DNA of 59,692 nucleotides from an uncultured Rhodospirillaceae bacterium (GCA_913020445.1 CAJWAR010000025.1:1-59692); one strand, 5' to 3'; positions 1 to 8,899 are shown, counted from the stretch's first letter. Program-made: numbers and translations. The notes: generated from the letters alone by a model not told the origin.

Positions 1-2
1 AT

Positions 3-566
3 GGCGTTGAGTTGGCCCTGGTTTTTCGTTCAATTGAAGCAACCAAGTCTATCAATTTGGCAATATTATCCAGTCAAAAAGCAACCAATCAGCAATTTGC
101 CAGCCTTCCCGACGATGTAAAAGTCATTCGAAAAGGCGAAGAATTTAGTGAAGATCTCGCCGAATGTTTATTAGATTGGCGGGTATTTATTAAAGAAGCC
201 CGTCGTTCACAGACCAAAAATGAACGGTCTCATTTACGAATTTCCTTTAATGGAATGGTTGCGATTAAAAAGAACGACATAGAATATCTTGGTAAAACCG
301 TTGATATTTCAGCCGGTGGCTTGGCCGTTAAGTTTAACTCCTTTGAAAAAGAAGGCTATATTCCCTTTGAACGCGGTGATCGAGTGACGCTTGATGTCGA
401 GGAATTGAGCACCATTTCTGGTAGTGTCATTCGTGCAATAAAAGACAACATTATCGTTCGGTTCGACCTCGATCAGCATCTGGAAGATCGATTGTTGGCA
501 GAAATTATGATCGTCACCAATAAAATTGACCAGGGCGCTAGGGTCGAATGGGGCGATATAGGGTAG
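3..566 (+). CDS. PilZ-domain protein, 5' end outside the window
   Basis: C-terminal part of a protein carrying a PilZ domain, the usual receptor domain for the second messenger c-di-GMP. The domain shows the two expected binding signatures: R-S-H-L-R (RxxxR) and D-I-S-A-G-G (D/NxSxxG), about 22 residues further on. The reading frame is open back to the window edge. The first possible in-frame start, TTG at 12, has no ribosome binding site, so the true start probably lies upstream and the N-terminal domain is unseen. The visible segment before PilZ, about 65 residues, is not recognised. Nearby coding genes do not reveal the output. The GGDEF protein at 34313-35365 is a possible source of its ligand, but that is inference. 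Confidence 0.75.
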   Translation, partial: GVELALVFRSIEATKSINLAILSSQKATNQQFASLPDDVKVIRKGEEFSEDLAECLLDWRVFIKEARRSQTKNERSHLRISFNGMVAIKKNDIEYLGKTVDISAGGLAVKFNSFEKEGYIPFERGDRVTLDVEELSTISGSVIRAIKDNIIVRFDLDQHLEDRLLAEIMIVTNKIDQGARVEWGDIG

Positions 567-681
567 AATTAGTGTACTTTTAATCACAATATTTTTACAA
601 TCTCTAACGCAGCTGTTACTGCATTGATCAATATCTGGCATCATAATGCGTTCTAAATTAACATTAGCCAAAGAGATATTA

Positions 682-1287
682 ATGATCCGATTGCTGCTTC
701 CACCAATTATTAGAATTAGCGTTTTATTAGGCCTGCTCACCACCGGCTTTGTTCTGCTGCCGGCGAATATTTCCCATGCCGCGGGGCCAAAATTATCTGG
801 CCCGATGCAGGTATTTCAACTGGCGCCGAGCACACGGCCACGTCCAAGTGCCACTTGGCAGGATGCCGCCGGCAAGAATTTAACTTTGGCCGATTTTTCC
901 GGCAAAGTCGTAATGGTGAATTATTGGGCGAGTTGGTGCCCGCCTTGTATCCGTGAATTACCATCGATTGACCGCCTGCAGGCCAGTCTTGGCGGAGATA
1001 ATTTTACCGTGGTCGCCATTAATATTGATCGCGGGGGAAAACCTATCGCCCGCCGTATGGCCAAGCGTCTTAAAATCAAGCATTTAGCGCTCTATCTTGA
1101 TCGCGAAAGTAAATCGGCGCGGAGTTTGGGTGTGCGGTCCATGCCGACAACATTTATTTTTGACCGCAAAGGGCGGGAAGTTGGAAAACTTGAAGGTGGC
1201 GCTGAATGGGACGAGAAAGAGGCCGTAGCGCTGGTTAAATACTTTATCAACAACCCCGGCTATGCCGATAAATTGCCAAAAAAATAA
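682..1287 (+). CDS. TlpA/ResA-like thiol:disulfide oxidoreductase
   Basis: Secreted or membrane-anchored thioredoxin-fold protein of about 201 residues. An N-terminal hydrophobic stretch (residues 1-32) ending near SHAAG looks like a signal peptide or anchor. The redox motif W-C-P-P-C sits at residues 85-89, inside NYWASWCPPC, and a cis-proline loop (RSMPTTF) follows. This is the TlpA/ResA layout; these proteins reduce periplasmic disulfides, often for cytochrome c maturation. I chose the ATG at 682 because AAGAGA lies 5-10 nt upstream. An ATG at 646 would add 12 residues but has no ribosome binding site. No cytochrome maturation genes are adjacent, so the substrate is unknown. Confidence 0.85.
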   Translation: MIRLLLPPIIRISVLLGLLTTGFVLLPANISHAAGPKLSGPMQVFQLAPSTRPRPSATWQDAAGKNLTLADFSGKVVMVNYWASWCPPCIRELPSIDRLQASLGGDNFTVVAINIDRGGKPIARRMAKRLKIKHLALYLDRESKSARSLGVRSMPTTFIFDRKGREVGKLEGGAEWDEKEAVALVKYFINNPGYADKLPKK

Positions 1288-1303
1288 ATTAAATTAAGAA
1301 GAT

Positions 1304-1702
1304 TTATCCAGCAGCGTCCGGTGTTGTGCCGAGAATTTCCTCAATCGTCGTGCGTAAGGTTTCCATTCTAACCGGCTTATAGAGCAGATACAGATCACCT
1401 TCTTTAGCATCGCCAGCGGTTTTTCTGGAAATATCACCGGTAAATAAAATCGCAGGGATATCGGTTTCGTACTTTTGCCGCATATTATCTATAATTTGCG
1501 CACCGGTAAGATCACCCGGCAATCTGTAATCAACGATAATCAGGTCTGGTTGCCCTGACAACTCGTCACAAAAATTCGTAAAGCCGTCGTTTGAAACATT
1601 TACATAGGGGTAGGTCGAAACATCATACCCATAATGTTCCAAATAATCGCCGATCGCCTGAAGAATGGCCGGCTCGTCATCAATCGCTACAATTCGGGTC
1701 AT
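1304..1702 (-). CDS. Single-domain response regulator (CheY-like receiver)
   Basis: A stand-alone receiver domain of 132 residues with no output domain. The acidic pocket is D8-D9 (IDDE), the phospho-acceptor is D58 (VDYRLP), the conserved Thr is T88 (FTGD) and the Lys is K109 (YKP). Such proteins act by protein-protein contacts, as in chemotaxis or phosphorelay shuttles. The gene converges on the TlpA-like gene with a 16-nt gap. No cognate kinase is adjacent. The 254 nt upstream of it, before the VOC gene, shows no gene that I can support. Confidence 0.85.
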   Translation of the reverse strand: MTRIVAIDDEPAILQAIGDYLEHYGYDVSTYPYVNVSNDGFTNFCDELSGQPDLIIVDYRLPGDLTGAQIIDNMRQKYETDIPAILFTGDISRKTAGDAKEGDLYLLYKPVRMETLRTTIEEILGTTPDAAG

Positions 1703-1956
1703 TACTTATGGTTTTCAAGTAAAACAGATATTCTAGGTAATTAAAAAAAACTCCCGCCAAAGACTACAGAGCAAATGAGAAAGGCTCAATAAAAATTTGG
1801 CGAAGATCTTATATGCACCTTGGTTGGCACAAAATCTAGCACATCGAACCGAATGCCATATTTCCTGGAATTCGGCTCGTGATCATTCAACTGAAAACAC
1901 TGCATCTAGATACAAACAGCAACTGCGCTTCGCGGGTAACACCTAGGAAATTAAAT

Positions 1957-2505
1957 CTATAACCCCATCATTTCAGCCATTATGACTTCGCGTTCAGGTG
2001 CCGTCATAAACCCGGGATCGGCGCGGCAATATTCCTCAGTTTTTTTCATCACCTCTTCATCGCTCTGGTCGAGATCGAAATCGACGACATGGGGCTGCGG
2101 AATATACCAAGGTGTATGGAGATAAATTTCAATCATATTATCTTCCGGATCATCGAAATAGATCGACAAGGCATTACCATGGGTGCGGCAGCGAATTTCT
2201 TCGACTCCAGCCGCTTTTGCTCGGGCACGAATTTCCCGCAACTCAGACAAGTTCTCAATTAGGAACGACATCTGCTGGTTGAGATGAAATTCAATATTAT
2301 CGGGTCGTCCTGAAACCAGGACAAATTGATGATGTTCTTTGGGATCACTTGACATAAATACCATGTCGACATCAACATTTGGATGAGGCCCGCGATCGGT
2401 CGGCGTTAAACCAATAATGTCGGTATAAAATTTTTCCATCCTGGCGATATCTTTAACAAACAAGGCGAAATGGGTAAAACGTGGCTTTGGTGTTGGGGCA
2501 GACAT
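1957..2505 (-). CDS. VOC-family protein (glyoxalase/extradiol dioxygenase fold)
   Basis: A 182-residue vicinal-oxygen-chelate fold protein. It opens with THFALFVKD (H12, a usual metal ligand) and carries the second-module motif NMIEIYL with E127. The family includes glyoxalases and ring-cleaving dioxygenases, and the sequence alone does not fix the reaction. The start was set at 2505 because AAGGAGG lies 5 nt upstream; the frame is open 15 codons further but without a ribosome binding site. It is the last gene of a dctP-dctQ-dctM-VOC operon, so it probably acts on the TRAP substrate or a product of it. A decayed copy of the same gene lies behind the second TRAP operon (5741-5803). Confidence 0.85.
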   Translation of the reverse strand: MSAPTPKPRFTHFALFVKDIARMEKFYTDIIGLTPTDRGPHPNVDVDMVFMSSDPKEHHQFVLVSGRPDNIEFHLNQQMSFLIENLSELREIRARAKAAGVEEIRCRTHGNALSIYFDDPEDNMIEIYLHTPWYIPQPHVVDFDLDQSDEEVMKKTEEYCRADPGFMTAPEREVIMAEMMGL

Positions 2506-2595
2506 TTGAACCTCCTTGGTATTGGAAGGAAAGAGCCTGTCACAAATCAACTTTGGCGTATTTGATAATTGTCAAATTGGCAGATGCGCCAAAAT

Positions 2596-3900
2596 TTACT
2601 CAAACATTGTATCGGGCAGGAATAGCGCAATATCGGGGAAGGCAACTAAGATTGCCAGACACGCTGCCATGGCGAACCAAAACGGCCAGATACCGCGGAA
2701 GATGGTGCCCATCGGCACATCCGGCGCGATACCGCGGACAACAAAGACATTGACGCCAACCGGTGGGCTGATCAGTCCCATTTCCAGCACGATCACCACA
2801 ACTACACCAAACCAGATCGGGCTCAAACCGAGCTCCAATATAAGCGGATAGACAATCGGTAACGTCAATACCAGCATCGCTAATCCTTCGAGAAACGTGC
2901 CTAAAGCTATATAAGTCACGAGAATAATTATCAGGATGCCAAGATCACCGACATCTAGGCCAACCAGAAACTTAACCAGATCTTCGGGAATTTCTGTCAG
3001 CGCCATGAACGGAATAAATACATGAGCGCCAATTAGAATCATAAACACAGTGGCGGTTGTGCGCAGTGTTTGAAAAACGACAAATTTAGTTCTCTGCCAA
3101 TTCAATTCTTTGCGGATAAGCGCGATCATCATAACCAGGAAGGCACCAACACCAGCCGCCTCCACCGGTGTAAACCAACCGACATAAATACCGCCAATGG
3201 TTACCAACACAACACCGACGATAGTGCCGGCACTTCTGAGTGACGCTATTTTCTCCCGCATATTCGTCCTCGGTCCAGCGGGTCCCTTCTCAGGCTTTAG
3301 CCGCGTTACAATCGCAATGGCAAATAAAAACAATGTTGTCAGCAGCAGTCCGGGGATAATTCCGGCCATGAACAGCTTGCCAATCGATTGCTCGGTCAGG
3401 ATTCCGTAAATGATCATACCGGTGGAGGGCGGTATGAGGATGCCAAGTGTGCCACCTGCCGCAACAGCGCCTGTGGCAAGACTATCGCTATAATTAAAGC
3501 GCTTCATTTCCGGCAGCGCGACGCGGCCCATGGTAACAGCGGCGGCAATTGAGGAACCACTCATGGCGGCAAATCCGGCACAGCCGGCAATGGTCGCCGA
3601 GGCCAGCCCGCCCCGAAAATGACCGATCCATTTATAAGCCGCGGTATAAAGATCGCGGCTCATACCGGATACACCGGCGAGATTGCCCATCAAAACAAAT
3701 AGCGGCACGACGGTGAGTTCAGAGAAGGAAATAATCTCAAATGCTTCACCGCTTAAAGACGTCAGTGCCGGGATCGTGCCATTTACCACCCAGGTGCCGA
3801 CAAAGCCGACAACCAACATCGCCATCGCAACCGGCATGCGCAATATCAGAAATAAAAAGAGGAAGAAAAGACCGATAAAACCTATGGCCGTTACTGACAT
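2596..3900 (-). CDS. dctM: TRAP transporter large permease (DctM type), copy 1
   Basis: 434-residue polytopic membrane protein, the ion-coupled transport subunit of a tripartite ATP-independent periplasmic transporter. Typical family features are the early hydrophobic helix with LRMPVAMAM, the GNLAGVSGMSRDL loop, AGCAGFAAMSGSSIAAAV and GTLGILIPPS, with more than ten predicted helices. It is nearly the same length and very similar in sequence to the other large permease at 5899-7203, so the two are recent-looking paralogs. It follows the small permease by 32 nt and precedes the VOC gene, in one operon with the binding protein at 4489-5511. The substrate is unknown, most likely an organic acid. 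Confidence 0.95.
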   Translation of the reverse strand: MSVTAIGFIGLFFLFLFLILRMPVAMAMLVVGFVGTWVVNGTIPALTSLSGEAFEIISFSELTVVPLFVLMGNLAGVSGMSRDLYTAAYKWIGHFRGGLASATIAGCAGFAAMSGSSIAAAVTMGRVALPEMKRFNYSDSLATGAVAAGGTLGILIPPSTGMIIYGILTEQSIGKLFMAGIIPGLLLTTLFLFAIAIVTRLKPEKGPAGPRTNMREKIASLRSAGTIVGVVLVTIGGIYVGWFTPVEAAGVGAFLVMMIALIRKELNWQRTKFVVFQTLRTTATVFMILIGAHVFIPFMALTEIPEDLVKFLVGLDVGDLGILIIILVTYIALGTFLEGLAMLVLTLPIVYPLILELGLSPIWFGVVVVIVLEMGLISPPVGVNVFVVRGIAPDVPMGTIFRGIWPFWFAMAACLAILVAFPDIALFLPDTMFE

Positions 3901-3932
3901 TTGATGGGGCTCCTTAGTAACCGCCGAATTGG

Positions 3933-4454
3933 TTAATCGCCATTATACTCAATGCTACGTCCTCGCATGAGTTGAAAAATTTCGACCAAAAGCACGATCG
4001 CGTAAAGCAATATGCCGATGGCCGAAATATGCATAAATGGACCATAAGAAATTTGCAAAGTTCCGCTGGCTTCACCAAATTCAAGCGCCTCTAAGCCGCT
4101 AACGGATAAATGCCATGACAGCACCAGCAACATAACGAAGCCAATGAGTTTCATTGCAATATCGGTCCAGCGGGTAATTTTGTCACCGGCGGCACCAAAT
4201 AATTCGACGACAACCTGACCGCCCGAGCGCCCGCTATAGGCGATCGATGCAGCAACCACAAAAATCAGAAAAAATTGCGCGATATCCCGGCCACCCAAGA
4301 TCGGTGAATTGAAGGCCGAGCGCATGGTCACATCAATTACCGTTATCAACGTCATCGCCAGCAAAAAGATGCCGCCGAACCAGAGGGCAATAAAACGAAC
4401 CACACGATCAACACGGTCGATCATGTGGTTCGCTTGTTGTGATTGTTCTGTCAC
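3933..4454 (-). CDS. dctQ: TRAP transporter small permease (DctQ type), copy 1
   Basis: 173-residue membrane protein with four hydrophobic segments, as expected for DctQ. It shows the family-typical patches VTMRSAFNSPILGGRDIAQF after helix 1 and AYSGRSGGQVVVELF in the middle. It partners the large permease directly downstream. The gene sits 34 nt after the binding-protein gene, in the standard P-Q-M order. It is clearly related to the paralog at 7220-7759, but the similarity is lower than between the two large permeases. Confidence 0.92.
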   Translation of the reverse strand: MTEQSQQANHMIDRVDRVVRFIALWFGGIFLLAMTLITVIDVTMRSAFNSPILGGRDIAQFFLIFVVAASIAYSGRSGGQVVVELFGAAGDKITRWTDIAMKLIGFVMLLVLSWHLSVSGLEALEFGEASGTLQISYGPFMHISAIGILLYAIVLLVEIFQLMRGRSIEYNGD

Positions 4455-4488
4455 CTTAATAAATCTTAGTAATATTTACGGTGACAGG

Positions 4489-5511
4489 CTATTTAGTCAT
4501 AGCGTTATAAATTTCGGTTGCTTTGATGCCGGTTTTATCCATTGCCGCCAATTGTTTTCTGACCGAGGCATCCGTAATCGCATCAAATTTAGCCGCTGCA
4601 GCCGCCGACAATTTAACCATCTTGATTTTTTTACCAGCTTCGGCAGCTTTCAAGGCTTTCAAATCACCTTTGCCCCAACCTTCGGAGGCTTTGATGCTGG
4701 CAGCTTTACCGGTCAATTTGGAAATGGCTTGCTGATCAGATTTTGACAGGCCATCCCAGCTTTTATTGTTCATCATGACAAAGAACAGGCTCGCTGTGCC
4801 GTTGGCGCCAACCGTTACGTAGTCACCCGGCTCGTTCAAATTCCACGGACGCTGCATGGCAACCGGGGCAATTTGAATGGCATCGATAACGCCGTTTTGC
4901 ATGGCGTTATAGGTTTTGGTGACAGCCATATGAATACCAACCGCGCCCCAGGCATTAACATGTTTAATATCGGCAGGCGAGGAAACGCGCAATTTCATAC
5001 CTTTGATGTCGGCGACTGTTCTAATGGGCTTTTTGCGTGAAATTATGACAGACGGCCAGTTGGCAAACAAGGCCAGCAAATGGGTCTTTTTATACTCGTC
5101 AGCCAAATGATTGTCATAAACTTTCCACATCGCACGAGCAACATCCGCACCGGTTTTGCCGACGCCCGGTAAACTGGCAATCATGGTTTTCGGAAAAAGC
5201 TTCGGCGTATAAACGAGAACGCCGAAAGCGATATCAGCAACGCCTTGGACAACACGTTTATATTGCTGGACCGGACCTTTGCCCAAGGCACCGGAGGAAT
5301 AGATTTTAATCGTTAGCTTGCCATTGGTGGCGGCGGCCAGATCTTTTGCGATTGGGGCAAACATGTTTCTGTGCAGATGGTGTACCGGCGGCATAAAGTG
5401 CGCCAGTTTCAATTCTTTAGCTTGAGCCGATGAGATAACATTCCCGCTCACGGTCAAACCTGCACCCAGCACGGCAGCGGCAACAATCAATTTTGATGTA
5501 GTGGAACTCAT
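4489..5511 (-). CDS. dctP: TRAP transporter substrate-binding protein (DctP type), copy 1
   Basis: 340-residue periplasmic binding protein that captures the substrate and delivers it to DctQM. A signal peptide covers residues 1-30, with likely cleavage after SSAQA. The DctP fold is seen from the KGMKLRVSSP segment, whose Arg normally binds the carboxylate of the ligand, and from YNAMQNGVIDAI. I set the start at 5511 because GGGAG lies 7 nt upstream. The frame is open 17 codons further, to 5562, but those residues do not look like a signal peptide. It is the first gene of the operon, behind a recognisable promoter. Its sequence has drifted further from its paralog (7795-8820) than the permeases have, so the two systems probably differ in ligand. 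Confidence 0.93.
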   Translation of the reverse strand: MSSTTSKLIVAAAVLGAGLTVSGNVISSAQAKELKLAHFMPPVHHLHRNMFAPIAKDLAAATNGKLTIKIYSSGALGKGPVQQYKRVVQGVADIAFGVLVYTPKLFPKTMIASLPGVGKTGADVARAMWKVYDNHLADEYKKTHLLALFANWPSVIISRKKPIRTVADIKGMKLRVSSPADIKHVNAWGAVGIHMAVTKTYNAMQNGVIDAIQIAPVAMQRPWNLNEPGDYVTVGANGTASLFFVMMNNKSWDGLSKSDQQAISKLTGKAASIKASEGWGKGDLKALKAAEAGKKIKMVKLSAAAAAKFDAITDASVRKQLAAMDKTGIKATEIYNAMTK

Positions 5512-5590
5512 AGAACTTCTCCCAAAACTGTTTTCTGTTATTTGCATTATTTTGCCGGCCATTTTCGCCAGCGCCTCTCTTATTTGTTTG

Positions 5591-5620
5591 ATACCCTAAC
5601 AATCTTAATTTCAATGTCAA
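5591..5620 (-). promoter_or_regulatory. Probable sigma-70-type promoter of TRAP operon 1
   Basis: Read on the minus strand: a -35 box TTGACA at 5615-5620 and a -10-like GGGTAT at 5591-5596, 18 nt apart. The same pair with the same spacing occurs in front of the paralogous operon (8900-8929), surrounded by shared sequence (AAGATTGTTAGGGTAT). The conservation between copies is the main support. The -10 match is weak. Confidence 0.55.
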
Positions 5621-5647
5621 TTAATACTAACATAAAAATTATCCCTA

Positions 5648-5737
5648 TTACCATGCGCCCTCTCGACAACGTGTGACCGTTCTCGCCTGCTTGACAGGAC
5701 CAGATATATTTGGCTCAAACGGAATAATTAAGCCGGA
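5648..5737 (-). promoter_or_regulatory. Duplicated upstream regulatory block, copy 1
   Basis: This 90-nt stretch aligns without gaps to 8956-9045, upstream of the second TRAP operon. A run of 23 identical bases lies at 5689-5711, containing CCTGTCAAGC when read on the minus strand. It lies roughly 70-90 nt above the -35 box, a position suited to an activator site. Its outer edge meets the decayed VOC fragment, so this is also close to the duplication junction. The regulator is unknown. Confidence 0.55.
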
Positions 5738-5740
5738 AAA

Positions 5741-5803
5741 AAAATAGATCGACAACGCAATGACAGGCGTACGGCAACGAATTTCTCCAAGCCCGGCAGC
5801 TTG
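5741..5803 (-). pseudogene. Relict of a VOC-family gene (copy 2)
   Basis: A decayed fragment whose minus-strand translation from 5800 reads AAGLGEIRCRTPVIALSIYF. It lines up with residues 99-118 of the intact VOC protein at 1957-2505 (AAGVEEIRCRTHGNALSIYF), most positions being identical. The stretch 5817-5882, between this fragment and the large permease, also matches the leader of the intact VOC gene, including the CCTCC ribosome-binding complement and the TTGGCG..TTTGATAATTGTCAA-like block. The reading frame before and after the fragment is lost. The simplest explanation is internal deletion of a VOC gene that once ended this second TRAP operon. Confidence 0.8.
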
Positions 5804-5898
5804 GGGGGACCTTTTAGCCTCCTTCTTTTAAAGAAGTGAGCCTCATATGAATCAACCTTGGCGAATTTAATAGTTGTCAATTTTATTGAGTCTAAAAT

Positions 5899-7203
5899 TT
5901 AATCAAACATCGTATCGGGTAGGATTGTAGCGATTTCCGGGAAAGCGACGAGGATGATCAGGCAGACGCCCATGGCGATCCAAAAAGGCCAGATGCCACG
6001 GAAAATGGTGCCCATGGGGACATCCTGGGCGACGCTTTTGACAACAAATACGTTGACACCAACCGGCGGGCTGATAAGGCCCATTTCCAAAACGATGACC
6101 ACGACTATGCCGAACCAGATGGGGCTCATGCCCAGCTGCGTAATCACCTCGAACACCACAGGCAAAGTCAGTACCAGCATTGCCAGACCCTCAAGGAAGG
6201 TGCCGAGCACGATATAGATTCCTAAAATCAGAAAAATAATACCCGTCTTGCCAACATCCAAATTTACCATGAAAGTCACCATGTCGGCGGGCAGATGGGT
6301 CAGCGCCATGAACGGAATAAAAACGTGGGCGCCGATAAGTATCATGAAGACGGTGGCGGTGGTGCCTAGGGTCTGCAGAATGACAAATCTTATTTTCTCC
6401 CGGTCCAGGGACTTCCGGTACAGCGCCACCAGGAAAGTCAGTACCGCGCCGACTCCCGCCGCTTCGACCGGGGTGAAGATGCCAATATAGATGCCGCCGA
6501 TGGTCGCCAGGACGATACCGACGATGGTCACCGAGCGGCGCAGAGATTCCCATCTTTCCGGCATGCTGCTCACCGGCCCCACGGGGCCCAGTTCAGGCTT
6601 GATGCGGGTAACCACGGCGATGGCGATCAGGAACAAACAGGTCAGCAAAATGCCGGGAATGATGCCCGCCATGAACAACCGGCCGATGGATTGCTCGGTC
6701 AAAATGGCATAGATGATCAGGCCGGTCGACGGCGGGATCAGGATGCCGAGAGTGCCGCCGGCAGCCACCGCGCCAGTTGCCAGGCTGTCGTCGTATTTGA
6801 AACGCTTCATTTCGGGTAACGCCACCCGGCCCATGGTTACGGCAGAAGCGATCGATGAACCGCTAAGTGCTGCAAAGCCGGCGCAGCCGGCTATGGTCGC
6901 CGAGGCTAATCCACCTCGCCAATGGCCGACCCAGCAATAGGCGGCGTTAAACAGATCACGGCTCATACCTGACACGCCGGCCAGATTACCCATTAGCACG
7001 AACAGTGGAATGACGGTTAAAGGCAGGGTCACTGAAATCTCAAAGGCTTCACTGCCGAGTGTGCTCAGCGCGGCACCCCATCCGTTCATGGCGGCGGTGC
7101 CAAAGAAGCCGACCACCAACATTGCCATGGCCACGGGCACCCGCAAAAACAACAAGACAAAGAGCGCAATAAGTCCAATGAAACCAATAGCAGTTGCCGA
7201 CAT
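5899..7203 (-). CDS. dctM: TRAP transporter large permease (DctM type), copy 2
   Basis: 434-residue polytopic membrane subunit of a second TRAP transporter. It has the same length as copy 1 (2596-3900) and matches it at most positions, including LRVPVAMAMLVVGF, GNLAGVSGMSRDL, the SGSSIASAVTMGRVALPEMKRF-like stretch and ILIPPSTG. The local DNA is visibly richer in G and C than copy 1, so the two have been separate for some time or one was acquired from a relative. It follows its small permease by 16 nt. Downstream, where copy 1 has an intact VOC gene, only a relict remains. Confidence 0.95.
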   Translation of the reverse strand: MSATAIGFIGLIALFVLLFLRVPVAMAMLVVGFFGTAAMNGWGAALSTLGSEAFEISVTLPLTVIPLFVLMGNLAGVSGMSRDLFNAAYCWVGHWRGGLASATIAGCAGFAALSGSSIASAVTMGRVALPEMKRFKYDDSLATGAVAAGGTLGILIPPSTGLIIYAILTEQSIGRLFMAGIIPGILLTCLFLIAIAVVTRIKPELGPVGPVSSMPERWESLRRSVTIVGIVLATIGGIYIGIFTPVEAAGVGAVLTFLVALYRKSLDREKIRFVILQTLGTTATVFMILIGAHVFIPFMALTHLPADMVTFMVNLDVGKTGIIFLILGIYIVLGTFLEGLAMLVLTLPVVFEVITQLGMSPIWFGIVVVIVLEMGLISPPVGVNVFVVKSVAQDVPMGTIFRGIWPFWIAMGVCLIILVAFPEIATILPDTMFD

Positions 7204-7219
7204 TTAAACTTTCCCCCTA

Positions 7220-7759
7220 TTAAAGATCATTCGAGGGGCCGGTCGACCCGCTTAAACTGCGGCCCCGTATCAGCGCCACCATTTCGATAATGAGCACCAA
7301 TCCATAAAGCGCCATGCCAAAGCCAAGGATCCAGAAAAACGGCTGCAGGGTGATTTCCAGGGAACTCGTGGTTTCTCCATATTCCGCCGCGGTGAGGCCG
7401 CTTTCAATCAACATCCAGACCAGTACACCCATCATCACGGCTCCGATCGCTTTGACAAAAATATCGGTCCAGCGGGTGAGTGTCGGCCCCGAAACAATAC
7501 CTAAGATTTCGACCACCACCTGACCACCGGTGCGCCCACTATGGGCGACGGCGAAGGCGACCGTGGACACCAGCAGGATTTGGTTGAAATCATCGGCGCC
7601 GAATATGGGTGAGTTGAAAACATAACGGAACACCACAGCGGTAACTGTCAGTATCGCCAGCCCGACTACCATGGCCCCGCCCGCAAACAAAGCAACGGTG
7701 CGGACCAGGCGATCTAATAATTCGAGGGCCGGGTCCGCTCCGTTGGATTTATCTGACAC
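7220..7759 (-). CDS. dctQ: TRAP transporter small permease (DctQ type), copy 2
   Basis: 179-residue protein with four hydrophobic segments, the small membrane subunit that pairs with the large permease at 5899-7203. Family marks are VVFRYVFNSPIFGADDFNQ and AHSGRTGGQVVVEILG, both matching copy 1. It follows the binding-protein gene by 35 nt. The last residues (SGSTGPSNDL) form a short polar tail lacking in copy 1. Confidence 0.92.
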   Translation of the reverse strand: MSDKSNGADPALELLDRLVRTVALFAGGAMVVGLAILTVTAVVFRYVFNSPIFGADDFNQILLVSTVAFAVAHSGRTGGQVVVEILGIVSGPTLTRWTDIFVKAIGAVMMGVLVWMLIESGLTAAEYGETTSSLEITLQPFFWILGFGMALYGLVLIIEMVALIRGRSLSGSTGPSNDL

Positions 7760-7794
7760 GTATACTTACTCAGTTTCAGCTTTAAGCGCGCGCT

Positions 7795-8820
7795 TTACTG
7801 GGTGGCGGCTTTGTAGATCGCCCGCGCCGGAATGCCTTTCTTTTCTTTGGCGGCGAGGAAAGCCTCGACCGATTTTGCGGTTACCGCATCAAATTCCGCG
7901 GCTGCTTTTTTCGACAACTGGGTGAACTTGACACCTTTTTGCTGATTCTTCGCAGTTGCCAGCTGACCGGCGTCGATGTTGCCCCAGAAATTTGCCGCCA
8001 TCATACTATACTTGCGTCCTGTATGCTTGTTGACGGCGGCCTGGTGCGATTTCGACAGACCGTCCCAGACCTGTTTATTCAGGGCGATAAAGAACAACGA
8101 TGTCGGGCCGTTCATACCGGCGGCGACATATTCACCGGGCTCGGACAGGCGCCACGGAACATACAAGGCGCCGGGCGAAATATAGACGCCGTCGAGAACA
8201 CCGGTTTGCAAGGCGTTGTAGATCTTTGACACCGGCATATAAACCGCCGCCGAACCCCAGGCCTTAACTTGCGGAATATTACTGGGCGAAGGCGCGCGGA
8301 TCTTCAAACCTTTGACATCAGCGATACTGGAAACCGCCTTTTTGCGGGTGATCAGAACCGGTGGCCAGTTTGAGAATAGCGCCAGGACTTTAACCTTGGA
8401 GTATTCAGGTTTGAGAAACTTTTCGTACACCTTCCAGATTTTGCTGGTCACTTCCTGCGACGAGTTGCCGACACCGGGCTGACCGACGACCATGGTGCGC
8501 TGGAAGATGGTCGGGGTGTAACCTTGAATGCCAAAAGTAATCTCGGCGACGTTTTCAATGACGCGTTTATACTGCGCCACCGGACCCTTACCCAATTGGC
8601 CGCTGGGGAAGAGCTTGAGAGTCAAGGACCCACCGGTTTCCGCCGCAATGGCCTTGGCCAGGGGCGGCAAAACGCCCTTATTGATAGGATGCTTGGGCGA
8701 CATAAAAGTTGCCATTTTAAGTTCTGCGGCCTGCGCCGTTAAAGTAAAGCCAGCACTCGCGGCCAAGCCTGTGCCAAGCATGGCAGTCAAAACAATTAAT
8801 TTTGATGATATGGATTTCAT
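7795..8820 (-). CDS. dctP: TRAP transporter substrate-binding protein (DctP type), copy 2
   Basis: 341-residue periplasmic binding protein. A signal peptide spans residues 1-32, ending near LTAQAAE. The ligand-binding Arg lies in KGLKIRAPSPS, followed by YNALQTGVLDGV. The start at 8820 is favoured by GGGAG 7 nt upstream, exactly as in copy 1. The longer open frame to 8871 shares residues with the equivalent extension in copy 1 only because the leader DNA was duplicated. Differences from copy 1 are spread through the ligand-facing segments, which suggests changed specificity. It is the first gene of its operon, with a promoter at 8900-8929. Confidence 0.93.
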   Translation of the reverse strand: MKSISSKLIVLTAMLGTGLAASAGFTLTAQAAELKMATFMSPKHPINKGVLPPLAKAIAAETGGSLTLKLFPSGQLGKGPVAQYKRVIENVAEITFGIQGYTPTIFQRTMVVGQPGVGNSSQEVTSKIWKVYEKFLKPEYSKVKVLALFSNWPPVLITRKKAVSSIADVKGLKIRAPSPSNIPQVKAWGSAAVYMPVSKIYNALQTGVLDGVYISPGALYVPWRLSEPGEYVAAGMNGPTSLFFIALNKQVWDGLSKSHQAAVNKHTGRKYSMMAANFWGNIDAGQLATAKNQQKGVKFTQLSKKAAAEFDAVTAKSVEAFLAAKEKKGIPARAIYKAATQ

Positions 8821-8899
8821 TGGTCTTCTCCCAAAACTGCTTTCTATTATTTTTAAATATTTGCCAGCCAAATTGGCCGATGCCTCTCTTAATTGTTAA

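Noticed and set aside
1..120. Plus-strand frame starting with the ATG at position 1
   Set aside because: Short, off-family, and overlaps the PilZ gene, whose frame continues to the window edge.
6191..6553. 120-residue minus-strand frame inside the large permease of TRAP copy 2
   Set aside because: It is an out-of-frame shadow of the permease coding sequence with low-complexity composition.
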